Below are positions 1 to 8,934 of a stretch of DNA of 64,000 bases, piece by piece. The notes under the pieces were generated by a model. That model worked only from the letters and a program-made list of their open reading frames with translations. It made no database searches and was not told the origin of the DNA. A program made the position numbers and the translations under genes. The DNA is taken from the NCBI RefSeq assembly GCF_021735935.1, contig NZ_WMDZ01000001.1, positions 2,790,001 through 2,854,000 on the forward strand. The letters run 5' to 3'. The stretch's first letter is position 1, and each line of letters begins with the position of its first letter. Source of the stretch: Sulfitobacter sp. M39 (GTDB taxonomy: Bacteria > Pseudomonadota > Alphaproteobacteria > Rhodobacterales > Rhodobacteraceae).

Positions 1-398
1 TCCGACGCGCGGCTGTCTGTGTGCCCGCTGATGATATAGGACACGGCACCCGTGGTCTTGAAGAATTCAGCCAGACGGGCGCGGCCCTGCGGGTGCACAC
101 GGTAGCTGTCGGTGTTGAAAAACTGGTCCGTATTCATCACGCCGCAGACGTTACCCCGGCGGCAGACCGGAATACCCTGACGGGTGACATGCGGTGTCAT
201 ATAGCCTTCGGCACCGTCATCCATGACCCAATGTTCACACCCATCGGGGTCAACCCAGATCGTTGGAATATACTGGCCCTTGTCGCGGCCCTGTTGAGAT
301 CTTGTTTGTGCATCGGCAGCAGATGCCTGAAGCACGAATGTTGCGGCAATCATCGTGCCCGCAAACAGCCGTAGCCCCTTGGAAATTGTAATAAACAC
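1..398 (-). CDS. OmpA-like exported protein, 3' part cut by window edge
   Basis: This gene reads leftward and runs off the window, so only about 132 N-terminal residues are seen. The best start is a GTG at 398, preceded by a GGACGAGGG ribosome site; an internal ATG at 353 is an alternative. The first ~30 residues form a signal peptide ending near ASAADA. A mature region follows with cysteines in a DPDGCEHWVMDDG stretch and a VCRRGNVCG stretch, and then FKTTGAVSYIISGHTDSRASD, where the GHTD part is the start of the OmpA peptidoglycan-binding signature. It probably anchors the envelope to peptidoglycan; the precise member is not identifiable from the fragment. Confidence 0.8.
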   Translation of the reverse strand, partial: MFITISKGLRLFAGTMIAATFVLQASAADAQTRSQQGRDKGQYIPTIWVDPDGCEHWVMDDGAEGYMTPHVTRQGIPVCRRGNVCGVMNTDQFFNTDSYRVHPQGRARLAEFFKTTGAVSYIISGHTDSRAS

Positions 399-618
399 AG
401 CCCTCGTCCTTTTCTTACTGTCCCCCAGTCGGAAGACCCACAGATACCCCAGGCACCACGGTCATCCGCTATATGTTGTGAGATTAAGAGGTAAACGCGC
501 TTCTGTGAAGCGCGAATGCGGCCATATTTACTATATTACTGCCACACTTACGCCATTTTCCGGCCATTGCAGTCGTTTTGGTCTACAATCATTGCGGGCA
601 AATCGCGAGCGGTGACGC

Positions 619-1938
619 CTAAATCTGACGCGCCGTCAAAGAATTGGTTTTGGCATCAACGATTCTGACACGAACAACGTCGCCAATTTCGGCTTGCGCC
701 TCGTCGATATGCACAGAGTGGAGGTATTCGGATTTCCCCACCATCTGCCCCGCCTCGCGGCCCGATTTTTCGACAAGAACGGAAACATCACGCCCCACCA
801 TGCTGTTCTGGATCTCGCGCTGTTGGCCGGTGATCAGCCCTTGCAAGCGCTGCAGGCGTTCGTCGGCTATGGCGGGTTCCACCTGCGGGCGTTCGGCGGC
901 GGGGGTGCCGGGACGCGTCGAGTATTTGAACGAATAGGCGTAGCCGTATTTCACCTCGCGGACGAGCTCCATCGTGGCTTCGAAATCCGCGTCGGTTTCT
1001 TCGGGGAAGCCGACGATGAAATCGCCCGACATCACGATATCGGGGCGCGCGGCGCGGATGCGTTCGATCAGCCGCAGATAGCTTTCGGCGGTGTGGCTGC
1101 GGTTCATCCGCTTGAGGATACGGTCCGAGCCGGATTGCACGGGCAGGTGCAGATAGGGCATCAGCTTGTCGATCTCGCCATGGGCGGCGATCAGCGCGTC
1201 GTCCATATCGTTGGGGTGGCTGGTGGTGTAGCGGATGCGTTCAAGCCCGTCGATCTTGGCCAACTCCTTGATCAGGCGGGCGAGCGTGTAATCCGCCCCC
1301 TCTTCCCCCACGCCGTGATAGGCGTTGACGTTCTGCCCCAGCAGGGTGACTTCGCGCACGCCGCGTTCGACCAGTTCGCGGGCCTCGGTCAGCACGCGGG
1401 TCGCGGGGCGCGACACCTCGGCACCGCGGGTATAGGGCACCACGCAGAAGGCGCAGAATTTGTCGCAGCCTTCCTGCACGGTCAAAAACGCAGAAGGCGC
1501 ACGCGTCGCTTTGCCGCGGCCTTTCAGCTTTTCGAATTTATCCTCTTCTGGGAAATCCGTATCAAGCGCGGTTTTGCCAGAGCGCACGCGCGCCTCCATC
1601 GCGGGCAGGCGGTGATAGGATTGCGGTCCCACGACCAGATCAACGGCAGGCTGACGGCGCATGATCTCTGCCCCTTCGGCCTGCGCAACACAGCCTGCGA
1701 CGCCAATCTTCAGATCGGGGTTCAGTTCTTTGAGCGGCTTCAGGCGGCCCAGTTCAGAATAGACTTTTTCTGCTGCCTTTTCACGGATGTGGCAGGTGTT
1801 CAGCAGGATCATATCCGCGTCGGCTGCGGTCTTTGTCTCGACGTAGTTATCGCCCAGAGACTCGGCCATACGTTCACTGTCGTAGACATTCATCTGGCAG
1901 CCGTAGGTCTTGATGAACAGCTTTTTTGGCGCGGTCAT
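619..1938 (-). CDS. miaB: tRNA-2-methylthio-N6-dimethylallyladenosine synthase MiaB
   Basis: A radical-SAM methylthiotransferase that adds the 2-methylthio group to i6A37 of tRNAs. The 439-residue product has the N-terminal cluster-binding cysteines at about 14 (TYGCQMN), 49 (LNTCHIR) and 83 (AGCVAQ), the radical-SAM CX3CX2C at 158/162/165 ([10 protein letters not shown]), and a C-terminal TRAM region. I chose the ATG at 1938 (MTAPKKLF) because homologues start there; an in-frame ATG nine codons upstream (1965) also exists, and neither has a strong ribosome site. It is a single gene, divergent from the unknown gene at 2053. Confidence 0.97.
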   Translation of the reverse strand: MTAPKKLFIKTYGCQMNVYDSERMAESLGDNYVETKTAADADMILLNTCHIREKAAEKVYSELGRLKPLKELNPDLKIGVAGCVAQAEGAEIMRRQPAVDLVVGPQSYHRLPAMEARVRSGKTALDTDFPEEDKFEKLKGRGKATRAPSAFLTVQEGCDKFCAFCVVPYTRGAEVSRPATRVLTEARELVERGVREVTLLGQNVNAYHGVGEEGADYTLARLIKELAKIDGLERIRYTTSHPNDMDDALIAAHGEIDKLMPYLHLPVQSGSDRILKRMNRSHTAESYLRLIERIRAARPDIVMSGDFIVGFPEETDADFEATMELVREVKYGYAYSFKYSTRPGTPAAERPQVEPAIADERLQRLQGLITGQQREIQNSMVGRDVSVLVEKSGREAGQMVGKSEYLHSVHIDEAQAEIGDVVRVRIVDAKTNSLTARQI

Positions 1939-2052
1939 GGCAGGGTCCGTTGATGAAAGGTGCAAAAGCGCGGTCTAACAGCGCCAGCGTTCTCTTGCAA
2001 TGCGTCCCGATTTGACAGATTTAGGGCACAGTACAACTAGAGCCGGGGTGTC

Positions 2053-2928
2053 ATGCAGTACCGCAGTCTTGACCATTTTATCACTGACAGCAAAGCGGTG
2101 CTGAGCAAGGGGCCCATTGCCCTCATCATGGTCGAAGACGCGATAGAGATCGAGACGACGCTGCGCCATCACCAGCAGCTTGGCTTTGCCACCGTTGTCG
2201 CCTTTATGCCCGCAAGTTTCACGCTGGCCCGTGATGTCGCCGAAAGCAAAGGCGTGCTGCGTGTGGATTACGACATGGACCGCGAGGGCGCGCTGGAAAA
2301 TGCCGTAAACGCCGTGATCGAGGCCGCACCGGGGCAATGGCTTTATACCTGCTACAACGCCGAATATCTGTTCTACCCTTTCTGCGAGACGCGCACCGTG
2401 GGGGAGTTGCTGGCCTTTCACACGGAAGAGCGCCGCGATGCGATGCTCACCTATGTCGTTGATCTTTATGCAGATGATCTAGGTGCCGCCCCGAACGCGG
2501 TGTCGCTGGACAACGCCTTTCTGGACCGGTCCGGCTATTACGCGCTGGCGCGGCCTGACGGCACGCCGGACAACCACCCCAAGGAACGGCAGCTTGATTT
2601 CTTTGGCGGGTTGCGTTGGCGGTTCGAGGAACATGTGCCCGCCGCCCGGCGCAAGATCGACCGGATCTCGCTGTTCCGCGCCAAGCCCGGAGTGCGGATG
2701 CGGGACGATCACACCTTCACGGATGAAGAATACAACACCTACGCCTGCCCGTGGCACCACAATATCACGGCGTCGATCTGTTCATTCCGCACGGCTAAGG
2801 CGCTCAAGTCCAACCCGGGCAGCAGGGACAGTATCGCCAGCTTCAAATGGCACAACTCCGCGCCGTTTGAATGGCATTCACGGCAACTGCTGGATCTGGG
2901 TTTGATGGAACCGGGGCAGTGGTTCTGA
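2053..2928 (+). CDS. Conserved hypothetical protein, possibly glycosyltransferase-like
   Basis: A 291-residue soluble protein that I cannot assign. It has no signal peptide or membrane segment. The N-terminal half has an alternating beta/alpha pattern (IALIMVEDAIEIETTLRHH, then GFATVVAFMP), which resembles the start of family-2-like glycosyltransferases that begin with a 'how to respond to distant events' Rossmann core, and it ends with an aromatic C-terminus. Notable conserved-looking stretches are YTCYNAEYLFYPF (~100) and CPWHHNIT (~235). A GCCGGGG sequence sits seven to eight bases before the ATG. It stands alone, convergent with irr. The glycosyltransferase idea is weak inference. Confidence 0.8.
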   Translation: MQYRSLDHFITDSKAVLSKGPIALIMVEDAIEIETTLRHHQQLGFATVVAFMPASFTLARDVAESKGVLRVDYDMDREGALENAVNAVIEAAPGQWLYTCYNAEYLFYPFCETRTVGELLAFHTEERRDAMLTYVVDLYADDLGAAPNAVSLDNAFLDRSGYYALARPDGTPDNHPKERQLDFFGGLRWRFEEHVPAARRKIDRISLFRAKPGVRMRDDHTFTDEEYNTYACPWHHNITASICSFRTAKALKSNPGSRDSIASFKWHNSAPFEWHSRQLLDLGLMEPGQWF

Positions 2929-2934
2929 ACGGAC

Positions 2935-2957
2935 GGGACCGGTAAAAACCGTGTCCC
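2935..2957. terminator. Hairpin between convergent genes
   Basis: GGGAC at 2935-2939 pairs with GTCCC at 2953-2957, with an inner GGT/ACC pair around an A5 loop. It lies in the 42-base gap where the unknown gene and irr converge, so it may serve both strands. There is no strong T run. Confidence 0.45.
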
Positions 2958-2970
2958 AGACCGAAAGGCC

Positions 2971-3390
2971 CTAGCCTTTGCGGCGCAGGCGGATCACCAC
3001 ATCGACCGAGGCGATCTCGGCCCCTTCGGGGGCGTCGGGTAACTGCGCGATCACCAATTGGTCAGAGGGCGCATCGGACAGACGCGCCTCGTCCTCCCAG
3101 AAAAAGTGGGGGTGATCATGGGTGTTGGTATCGAAATAGCTTTTGGACCCGTCAACCGTGACTTCCTGCATCAGCTCCGCGTCGCAAAAGGCGCGCAGGG
3201 TGTTGTAGACCGTTGCCAGCGAAACGGCATCGCCCTGCCCCTTGGCCGCGTCAAACAGGCTTTCGGCGGTGACATGGCGGTGCTGACCGTCGCCCACCAA
3301 CAGATGCGCCAGCGTCATGCGCTGCCGCGTGGGGCGCAGGCCCGCCTTGGCAAGCCACTCAGAACTGATCTGCTGTGTTGTTTGGGTCAT
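2971..3390 (-). CDS. irr: Irr-type Fur family iron/heme-responsive regulator
   Basis: A 139-residue Fur-superfamily transcription factor. Residues 1-80 form the winged helix (GLRPTRQRMTLAHLL, then SLATVYNTLRAF), and the dimer domain follows with a histidine cluster HDHPHFFW at about 90-97. The family's usual C-terminal cysteine pairs are missing, as in Irr rather than Fur/Zur. In rhizobia Irr senses iron through heme; in Rhodobacterales Irr and Fur-like regulators are linked to iron control. Here it is divergent from fabA, an arrangement common in alphaproteobacteria. The Irr assignment over generic Fur rests on the missing CxxC motifs and the neighbourhood. Confidence 0.85.
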   Translation of the reverse strand: MTQTTQQISSEWLAKAGLRPTRQRMTLAHLLVGDGQHRHVTAESLFDAAKGQGDAVSLATVYNTLRAFCDAELMQEVTVDGSKSYFDTNTHDHPHFFWEDEARLSDAPSDQLVIAQLPDAPEGAEIASVDVVIRLRRKG

Positions 3391-3583
3391 TGGCTATAAG
3401 TACCTCTCATGCGCTATATATAAGGGGCAATGGCGATGGTTTTCAAACGGAAATCCGGAAACTCTTGCCAACGGTGCCTTTCGCCGTCGCGTAACTGCGG
3501 TGTGCCTGCGCCCTTGCGGGCCTGCGGCGCGCAATGCTAAACCTGCCGGGATTTGAAATTCAGCCTTCAGGAGCCGCGATATT
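3391..3583. promoter_or_regulatory. irr/fabA divergent intergenic region
   Basis: These 193 bases must carry promoters for both irr (leftward) and the fab operon (rightward). A TA-rich run GCTATATATAAGG at 3412-3424 lies about 25 bases upstream of irr and may be its -10 region. fabA is preceded by CAGGAG nine bases before its ATG. I see no clear palindrome that could be named as an Irr site. Confidence 0.5.
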
Positions 3584-4093
3584 ATGGCCGACTACCCCAC
3601 CAGCTTTGACAAAGAAGCCCTGCTCAAATGCGCCCGTGGCGAGCTTTTCGGCGAAGGCAACGCGCAGCTGCCCGCCCCGCCGATGCTGATGATGGACCGG
3701 ATCACAGACGTCTCGGCTGACGGCGGTGCCCATGGCAAAGGCCACATCACGGCGGAATTCGACATCACGCCCGACCTGTGGTTCTTTGACTGCCACTTCC
3801 CCGGCAACCCGATCATGCCCGGCTGCCTTGGCCTGGATGGTCTGTGGCAGCTGACCGGCTTTAACCTTGGCTGGCGCGGCTGGCAGGGGCGCGGCTATGC
3901 GCTTGGCGTGGGCGAAGTGAAGTTGACCGGCATGGTGCGCCCTGACCGCAAGATGCTGACCTACAAGATCGACTTTACCAAAGCGATCCAGACCCGCCGC
4001 CTTACCATGGGTGTTGCCGATGGCATCGTCGAAGCCGACGGTGAAGTGATCTATCAGGTCAAGGACATGAAGGTCGCGCTAAGCGAGAGCTAA
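3584..4093 (+). CDS. fabA: 3-hydroxydecanoyl-ACP dehydratase/isomerase FabA
   Basis: The bifunctional dehydratase that also isomerises trans-2- to cis-3-decenoyl-ACP, the branch point to unsaturated fatty acids. At 169 residues it has normal family length. The hotdog-fold active site is visible as [16 protein letters not shown], with catalytic His71 and Asp85. The start is set by an AGGAG sequence nine bases upstream. It is the first gene of a fabA-fabB-fabI operon, divergent from irr, and works directly with FabB downstream. Confidence 0.98.
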   Translation: MADYPTSFDKEALLKCARGELFGEGNAQLPAPPMLMMDRITDVSADGGAHGKGHITAEFDITPDLWFFDCHFPGNPIMPGCLGLDGLWQLTGFNLGWRGWQGRGYALGVGEVKLTGMVRPDRKMLTYKIDFTKAIQTRRLTMGVADGIVEADGEVIYQVKDMKVALSES

Positions 4094-4193
4094 GCCCACC
4101 CGTCAGATCATCGCTCGGATCACCTTGCTGGTCTTCCAGACAGACTGATGACTTGATTTGTCGCCCCATAGGCGGCAAACGGGAAACGAACGT

Positions 4194-4221
4194 GCGGCCC
4201 CGCGACATGCGTGCGGGCCGC
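4194..4221. other. GC-rich hairpin between fabA and fabB
   Basis: GCGGCCC at 4194-4200 pairs with GGGCCGC at 4215-4221 over a 14-base loop in the 177-base fabA-fabB gap. There is no T run after it, so it looks more like an mRNA-processing or stabilising structure than a full terminator. Confidence 0.4.
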
Positions 4222-4270
4222 GCAGCATCAAGAGGGCACCCGCCCCACACAGATCAAGGGAGTGCAGCCC

Positions 4271-5500
4271 ATGCGCCGCGTCGTCGTCACAGGATTGGGA
4301 ATTGTCTCGTCCATCGGAAACAATGCAGAAGAAGTTCTGGCATCGCTCAAAGACGGGACCAGCGGCATCGTCGCCAGCCCCGAAATGACAGAGCACGGCT
4401 TTCGCAGCCGCGTTGCAGGGACGCTCAAGATTGATGTGGCCGACCACATCGACAAACGCGCGCTGCGCTTCATGGGCGGCGGCGCAGCTTATGCCTATAT
4501 CGCCATGCAGCAGGCCATCGCGGATGCAGGCCTGAGCGAAGACCAGATCAGCAACCCGCGCACCGGCCTTGTGGCGGGCTCTGGCGGGCCGTCGACCTCG
4601 GCGTTGTTCACCGCACATAACGTCGTGCGCGACACCGGCGCGACCAAGCGGATCGGGCCGTTTGCCGTGCCGAAATGTATGTCCTCCACGGTCAGCGCGA
4701 ACCTGTCGACCGCCTTCAAGATCAAGGGCATCAACTATTCCATCACCTCGGCCTGCTCTACCTCGCTGCATTGCATCGGCAACGCGGCAGAACAGATCAT
4801 GCTGGGCAAGCAGGACGTGATGTTCGCGGGCGGCGGCGAAGAGCTTGACTGGACGCTGTCCTGCCTGTTCGACGCCATGGGCGCGATGAGCAGTAAATAT
4901 AACGACGCCCCTGAAACCGCGAGCCGCGCCTTTGACGCCAACCGCGACGGGTTCGTGATTTCGGGCGGCGGCGGCATGCTGGTGCTCGAAGAGCTTGAGC
5001 ACGCCAACGCGCGCGGTGCCACGATCTATGCCGAAGTTACCGGCTATGCGGCGACATCGGACGGTCACGACATGGTGGCCCCGTCCGGCGAGGGCGGCGA
5101 ACGCGCCATGCGTCTGGCGCTGGAAACCCTGCCCGAGGGCCGCAAGGTCGGCTATATCAACGCGCATGGCACCTCCACACCTGTCGGCGACGTGGGCGAG
5201 ATCGAAGCGGTCCGCCGCGTCTTTGGCCAGGGCAGCACGCCCCCCGTCAGCTCCACCAAGTCGATGACCGGCCACGCCCAAGGCGCCGCCGGCGCGCTCG
5301 AGGCGATCTTCTGCCTGCTGATGCTCAAGAATGACTTTATCGCCAAATCCATCAACGTCGTTGATCTGGACCCGAAACTGGACCCGTCCGAAATCGCCCT
5401 GGAGCGTGTGGACAATGCCGGTCTGGATTCGGTGATGACCAACTCCTTCGGGTTCGGCGGCACCAACGGATCAATGATCCTTTCCAAATTCCAAGAGTAA
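4271..5500 (+). CDS. fabB: Beta-ketoacyl-ACP synthase I FabB
   Basis: The condensing enzyme that elongates the cis-3-decenoyl-ACP made by FabA. The 409-residue product has the Cys-His-His triad of KAS I/II: Cys162 in TSACSTS, a histidine in [11 protein letters not shown] and a second in [11 protein letters not shown], with a closing GFGGTN near the C-terminus. The start chosen is the ATG at 4271 ([10 protein letters not shown]), supported by a GGGAG ribosome site; the open frame extends 20 codons further upstream without family similarity. It lies 177 bases after fabA and nine bases before fabI. Confidence 0.97.
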   Translation: MRRVVVTGLGIVSSIGNNAEEVLASLKDGTSGIVASPEMTEHGFRSRVAGTLKIDVADHIDKRALRFMGGGAAYAYIAMQQAIADAGLSEDQISNPRTGLVAGSGGPSTSALFTAHNVVRDTGATKRIGPFAVPKCMSSTVSANLSTAFKIKGINYSITSACSTSLHCIGNAAEQIMLGKQDVMFAGGGEELDWTLSCLFDAMGAMSSKYNDAPETASRAFDANRDGFVISGGGGMLVLEELEHANARGATIYAEVTGYAATSDGHDMVAPSGEGGERAMRLALETLPEGRKVGYINAHGTSTPVGDVGEIEAVRRVFGQGSTPPVSSTKSMTGHAQGAAGALEAIFCLLMLKNDFIAKSINVVDLDPKLDPSEIALERVDNAGLDSVMTNSFGFGGTNGSMILSKFQE

Positions 5501-5509
5501 GGGCAGCAA

Positions 5510-6301
5510 ATGTCAGACATGCTTAAAGGAAAACGCGGCCTAATCATGGGTGTCGCGAACGAACGCTCCATCGCTTGGGGCATTGCCAAGGCGATGGCGG
5601 AAGCCGGTGCCGAACTGGCGTTCACCTATCAGGGCGAAGCCTTTGGGAAGCGTCTTGAACCGCTGGCGCAGAGCGTCGGGTCGGACTTCATGGTCGATGT
5701 CGACGTCACCGACGACGCCTCGCTTGATGCCGCGTTTGACCAATTGGGTGCGCGTTGGCCCACGATCGACTTCGTTGTCCACGCCATTGCCTTTTCCGAC
5801 AAATCCGAGCTGACAGGCCGGTTCCTGAACACCAGCCGCGCGAACTTCAAGAATTCGATGGATATCTCGGCCTATTCCTTCATCGAGATCGCCCGCCGTG
5901 CGCACCCGCTGATGGTCGAGAATGGCGGCACCCTGCTGACGCTGACCTATATGGGATCAAACCGCGTGACGCCCAACTATAACGTCATGGGTGTGGCCAA
6001 GGCCGCACTGGAAAGCGCCACGCGCTATCTGGCGAATGATCTGGGGCCCGAAGGCATCCGCGTCAACGCGATCAGCCCCGGCCCGATGAAAACGCTTGCC
6101 GGTGCCGCGATTGGCGGGGCGCGCAAGACCTATAAACACACCGACACAAATGCCCCCATGCGCGCCAATGCGACGTTGGAAGCGGTCGGCGGGACCGCGG
6201 TCTATCTGGCCTCGGATGCCGGTGCTTGCACCACGGGCGAGATTATCCGCGTGGACGGCGGGTTCCATGTGCTGGGGATGCCGCAAGCCGAGCATCTTTG
6301 A
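5510..6301 (+). CDS. fabI: Enoyl-ACP reductase FabI
   Basis: NADH-dependent reductase for the last step of each fatty-acid elongation round and the target of triclosan-type inhibitors. The 263-residue SDR protein shows the FabI form of the active site: Tyr147 (TYMGS), Tyr157 and Lys164 (Tyr-x6-Lys within YNVMGVAK), and a GVANERSIAWGI cofactor loop at 14-25. It follows fabB by nine bases with its ribosome site in the gap, so it completes the fabA-B-I operon. Confidence 0.98.
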   Translation: MSDMLKGKRGLIMGVANERSIAWGIAKAMAEAGAELAFTYQGEAFGKRLEPLAQSVGSDFMVDVDVTDDASLDAAFDQLGARWPTIDFVVHAIAFSDKSELTGRFLNTSRANFKNSMDISAYSFIEIARRAHPLMVENGGTLLTLTYMGSNRVTPNYNVMGVAKAALESATRYLANDLGPEGIRVNAISPGPMKTLAGAAIGGARKTYKHTDTNAPMRANATLEAVGGTAVYLASDAGACTTGEIIRVDGGFHVLGMPQAEHL

Positions 6302-6314
6302 CGGTACTGGCGGA

Positions 6315-6368
6315 CCGGGGCGCTGCCACAAAGTACTATTTCCGGGGCGCTGCCACAAAGTTCTATTT
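6315..6368 (+). repeat. Two tandem copies of a 27-base unit
   Basis: Two units (6315-6341 and 6342-6368) begin CCGGGGCGCTGCCACAAAGT and end CTATTT, differing at one base. A third, diverged start (CCGGGGCTCTGCC) at 6369 leads into the dispersed repeat B copy. It lies between fabI and the convergent methyltransferase gene. It looks like local duplication of a palindrome arm. Confidence 0.85.
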
Positions 6369-6415
6369 CCGGGGCTCTGCCCCGGGACCCCGGGATTTTA
6401 GACCATTTGGAAATA
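6369..6415 (+). repeat. Dispersed intergenic repeat, family B, copy 1
   Basis: A GGGGCTCTGCCCC palindrome is followed by a CCCCGGGATTTTAGA part and the tail CCATTTGGAAATA. The same order of parts occurs at 13595-13642 and, on the other strand, at 46912-46969. It may act as a terminator or be a REP-like mobile element; it sits just after fabI. Confidence 0.8.
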
Positions 6416-6426
6416 GGGCGGCGCGT

Positions 6427-7539
6427 TTAGCGTAGGGGCGGGGTTTGGTAGAGCCAGACCTTCATGCCGCCATGGGCAATCGCAGGGCCTTGGGGTTTCC
6501 ACGGCAGGCCCGTGGCTTTGGCCAGGGGCGGCTCGGACGTGACGAGGCCAACGCGCCAGCCTTTAAAGCGGGTCAGCAGCGTTTGGCCGAGCGTGCCATA
6601 CAGCGGATAAAGCAGTTTCTTGTTGCCGATGCGCCCGCCGTAGGGCGGGTTCACCATGACAAGGCCGGGGGGGCCATCGGGCGGGGTCAGCTCGCCCGCG
6701 GCGTGGTTTTCGAAGGTCACGGCATCGGCCACCCCTGCCCGTTCGGCATTCATACGGCTCATCCGGACGGCTCCCGCGTCACGGTCAGAACCATAGAAAC
6801 GCAGCGGCGTGGATGTGGTGGGGGTCTCGCGCATGGCGGCCCATTGGTCAGCGTCAAAACTGGCGAGGTCTTCGAAAGCGAAATGGCGCGAGCGCCCGGG
6901 GTTGAGGCCCATGGCAATCTCGGCCGCCTCGATCACGAAGGTCCCTGAACCGCACATGGGATCGACCACCGTCTCGGTGCCCGTGTACCCCGCCTGACGC
7001 AGCATCAGATAGGCCAGGTTTTCGCGCATCGGCGCTTTGCCCACGGCTTCCTTGTGGCCGCGCTTGTGCAGCGCATCGCCCGAGGTATCGAGGCTGATGG
7101 TCACCACATTGTCGTCGATCCGGACCTTGAGCACGAGAGCCGCCTCGGGCGAGATCGTAACCCCGAGGCTTTCGCGCAAGGCGGTTTCAATCCGCTGGGT
7201 CGCGGCACCGGCGTGATAGATTTTAGAGGCTTTCGTGGTCACCTGCACCCGAACGGGCACTTCCGCACGCAATACATCGGCCCAGGGAAACTTGCGCGCG
7301 CGTTTGTCCAGTTGCGCCAGATGGAACGCCATGAAGGACCCGATCCGCGCCAGCACGCGCGAGGCACCGCGCAGTTGCAGGTTCGCGCGCCAGACCTCGG
7401 GCCAGCCGCCCTGCACCGTGATCCCGCCGGGCGAGGCCACAGGATTGGCAAAGCCTTTCTCTGTCACCTCGGCGAGAAGCATGTCTTCCAGACCGGGAGT
7501 GGCCACAATAAATATGTCGAAGGTGTTTTGACTGTCCAT
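6427..7539 (-). CDS. THUMP-domain class I SAM-dependent RNA methyltransferase
   Basis: A 370-residue protein of the COG0116 (RlmL-like) group, likely methylating a guanine N2 in 23S rRNA. The N-terminal ~155 residues carry the ferredoxin-like and THUMP RNA-binding region. The catalytic domain shows the SAM motif DPMCGSGTF at 193-201 and the base-binding NPPYGG at 297-302, typical of N2-guanine or N6-adenine methylation. It lacks the second (RlmK) domain of the enterobacterial fusion. Which nucleotide it modifies cannot be told from the sequence. It is convergent with fabI. Confidence 0.92.
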   Translation of the reverse strand: MDSQNTFDIFIVATPGLEDMLLAEVTEKGFANPVASPGGITVQGGWPEVWRANLQLRGASRVLARIGSFMAFHLAQLDKRARKFPWADVLRAEVPVRVQVTTKASKIYHAGAATQRIETALRESLGVTISPEAALVLKVRIDDNVVTISLDTSGDALHKRGHKEAVGKAPMRENLAYLMLRQAGYTGTETVVDPMCGSGTFVIEAAEIAMGLNPGRSRHFAFEDLASFDADQWAAMRETPTTSTPLRFYGSDRDAGAVRMSRMNAERAGVADAVTFENHAAGELTPPDGPPGLVMVNPPYGGRIGNKKLLYPLYGTLGQTLLTRFKGWRVGLVTSEPPLAKATGLPWKPQGPAIAHGGMKVWLYQTPPLR

Positions 7540-7592
7540 AACCGCTGCTTACTGCGCGGCGCGCGAGGTTTCGAGCGGTTTCTTGGAGCAAG

Positions 7593-7624
7593 ACAGTCCG
7601 GCGCGATCAAAAGCGCCGGACTGT
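7593..7624 (-). terminator. Perfect 12-bp hairpin after the FKBP gene
   Basis: ACAGTCCGGCGC at 7593-7604 and GCGCCGGACTGT at 7613-7624 form a perfect stem with an 8-base loop. It lies just beyond the stop of the leftward SlyD-like gene and before the methyltransferase start. The tail is only mildly T-rich. Confidence 0.65.
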
Positions 7625-7635
7625 ATGGGCCTGGT

Positions 7636-8064
7636 TCAGGCGATTTTTACCAGTTCGATGTCGAACTGCAGGTCTTTGCCCGCCAGCGGGTGGTTGGCGT
7701 CAAGTGTCACAGTGGCGTCGTCAACCTCGACAACCATCACCGGCATCGCCTGGCCGTCGGGTGTTTGCATCTGCAGCTGCGTGCCGATTTCCAGCGGGAT
7801 ATCCGCAGGGATGCCTTCGCGTGGCACGGCCTGACGCATCTCGGGGTTCACATCGCCGTAGGCATCGGCGCTGCCGATTTTGACGACTTTCTTGTCGCCG
7901 ACTTCCATGCCGGGCATCGCGGTGTCGAGACCGGGAATGATCTGGCCGGATCCGACCGTGAATTCCAAAGGCTCGCGCCCTTCCGAGCTGTCGAAGGTGC
8001 TGCCGTCAAGCAGGGTACCAGTGTAGTGAATAGCAACAGTATCGCCGGATTTAACCTGCGTCAT
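7636..8064 (-). CDS. FKBP-type peptidyl-prolyl isomerase, SlyD-like
   Basis: A 142-residue cytoplasmic isomerase/chaperone. It opens with the FKBP strand (GDTVAIHYTGTLLDGSTFDSS), then GSGQIIPGLDTAMPGMEVG, the flap region, and closes with the SlyD-type ANHPLAGKDLQFDIEL. The family's histidine/cysteine-rich metal-binding tail is absent, so nickel-chaperone work as in E. coli SlyD is unlikely. It is a single leftward gene, with a perfect hairpin after its stop. Confidence 0.94.
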   Translation of the reverse strand: MTQVKSGDTVAIHYTGTLLDGSTFDSSEGREPLEFTVGSGQIIPGLDTAMPGMEVGDKKVVKIGSADAYGDVNPEMRQAVPREGIPADIPLEIGTQLQMQTPDGQAMPVMVVEVDDATVTLDANHPLAGKDLQFDIELVKIA

Positions 8065-8247
8065 AGAAAGCTCCGATCCATAAAGGGAAAATACAGGAGG
8101 CCGCGTATCTGCGCGGGTGCTCCGGGTTCGGCGCGCAGTGTTTCAAGCCTGCGTCCTGTCGTAAACCCCCATGAGGCCAGTTTTTCGGCCTTTTCTGTCG
8201 TCACGGGTCGTGACAGTCTTGCGAAAGAAATATTCAGGGGGGAAATC
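8065..8247 (+). promoter_or_regulatory. Promoter region of the 8.2-13.6 kb catabolic cluster
   Basis: This gap contains a perfect 6-bp inverted repeat with a 3-base spacer, GTCACG-ggt-CGTGAC (8200-8214), about 33 bases before the first start codon and flanked by an outer CTGT/ACAG pair. A short hairpin AGGCC...GGCCTTTT (8174-8194) sits upstream. The dyad is a candidate operator for a pathway regulator, but no regulator gene lies next to it. Confidence 0.4.
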
Positions 8248-8934
8248 ATGGCGATTACAACATGCGTGTTCGACGCATATGGCACCTTGTTCGATGTGGC
8301 CGCAGCCGCACGACAAGCGGCGTCAGAGCCGGATTTTACCGCGCTTGCGAGCAGCTGGCCGCTGGTCGCTGAACATTGGCGACAAAAGCAGCTTGGCTAT
8401 TCCTGGCTGCGCGCTGTCACCGGGGCCCACACGGATTTCTGGCAGGTCACCCAAGACGGCTTGGACTGGGCTTTGGCCAAGACCGGCCACGACAACGACC
8501 CTGCCCTGCGTGAACGCCTGCTGGCGCTTTACTGGGAGCTTCAGGCCTTCCCAGAAGTGCCCAAGATGCTGAAAACGCTAAAGGAAGCGGGGTTGAACAC
8601 AGCGATCCTGTCGAACGGGTCACCGGCGATGCTCGACGGTGCCGTTTCCTCCGCCAATCTGGGTGACACGCTGGATGCGGTGCTGTCGGTGGAAAGCGTC
8701 GGCGTCTTCAAACCAGATGCGAAAGTCTATGAACTGGTCGGTCAGCGCTTTGACTGCGCGACCTCCGAGGTGTTGTTCGTCTCGTCCAACGGATGGGATG
8801 CGGCGGCGGCGACAGGCTTTGGCTTTACCACCGCTTGGGTCAACCGCGCGGGCGAGCCGATGGACCGGCTGCCCTGGCAACCCGCCCATGTGCTGCAGGA
8901 CCTCAACGGCATTCCAGAACTGGCAGGCGTATAA
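8248..8934 (+). CDS. Haloacid dehalogenase, type II
   Basis: A 228-residue HAD-superfamily hydrolase of the L-2-haloacid dehalogenase type. It has the nucleophile Asp9 in CVFDAYGTLFD, LSNGSPAM in motif II, a motif III lysine in GVFKPDAK and SSNGWDAAAATGFGF in motif IV, matching the family throughout. The start is the ATG at 8248 after a GGGGGGAAA ribosome site; the open frame upstream is chance. It leads a six-gene run, and its TAATG stop/start junction overlaps the next gene by one base. True dehalogenation as opposed to another 2-substituted acid is unproven. Confidence 0.93.
   Translation: MAITTCVFDAYGTLFDVAAAARQAASEPDFTALASSWPLVAEHWRQKQLGYSWLRAVTGAHTDFWQVTQDGLDWALAKTGHDNDPALRERLLALYWELQAFPEVPKMLKTLKEAGLNTAILSNGSPAMLDGAVSSANLGDTLDAVLSVESVGVFKPDAKVYELVGQRFDCATSEVLFVSSNGWDAAAATGFGFTTAWVNRAGEPMDRLPWQPAHVLQDLNGIPELAGV

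Noticed and set aside
694..1953. Long rightward open frame (419 residues) opposite miaB
   Set aside because: It is the antisense shadow of a high-GC gene: repeated His/Arg/Gly-rich text, no family pattern, while the miaB frame has all its cysteine motifs.
7054..8247. Upstream extension of the haloacid dehalogenase frame
   Set aside because: Overlaps two genes on the other strand and lacks similarity; the true ATG at 8248 has a ribosome site and family start.
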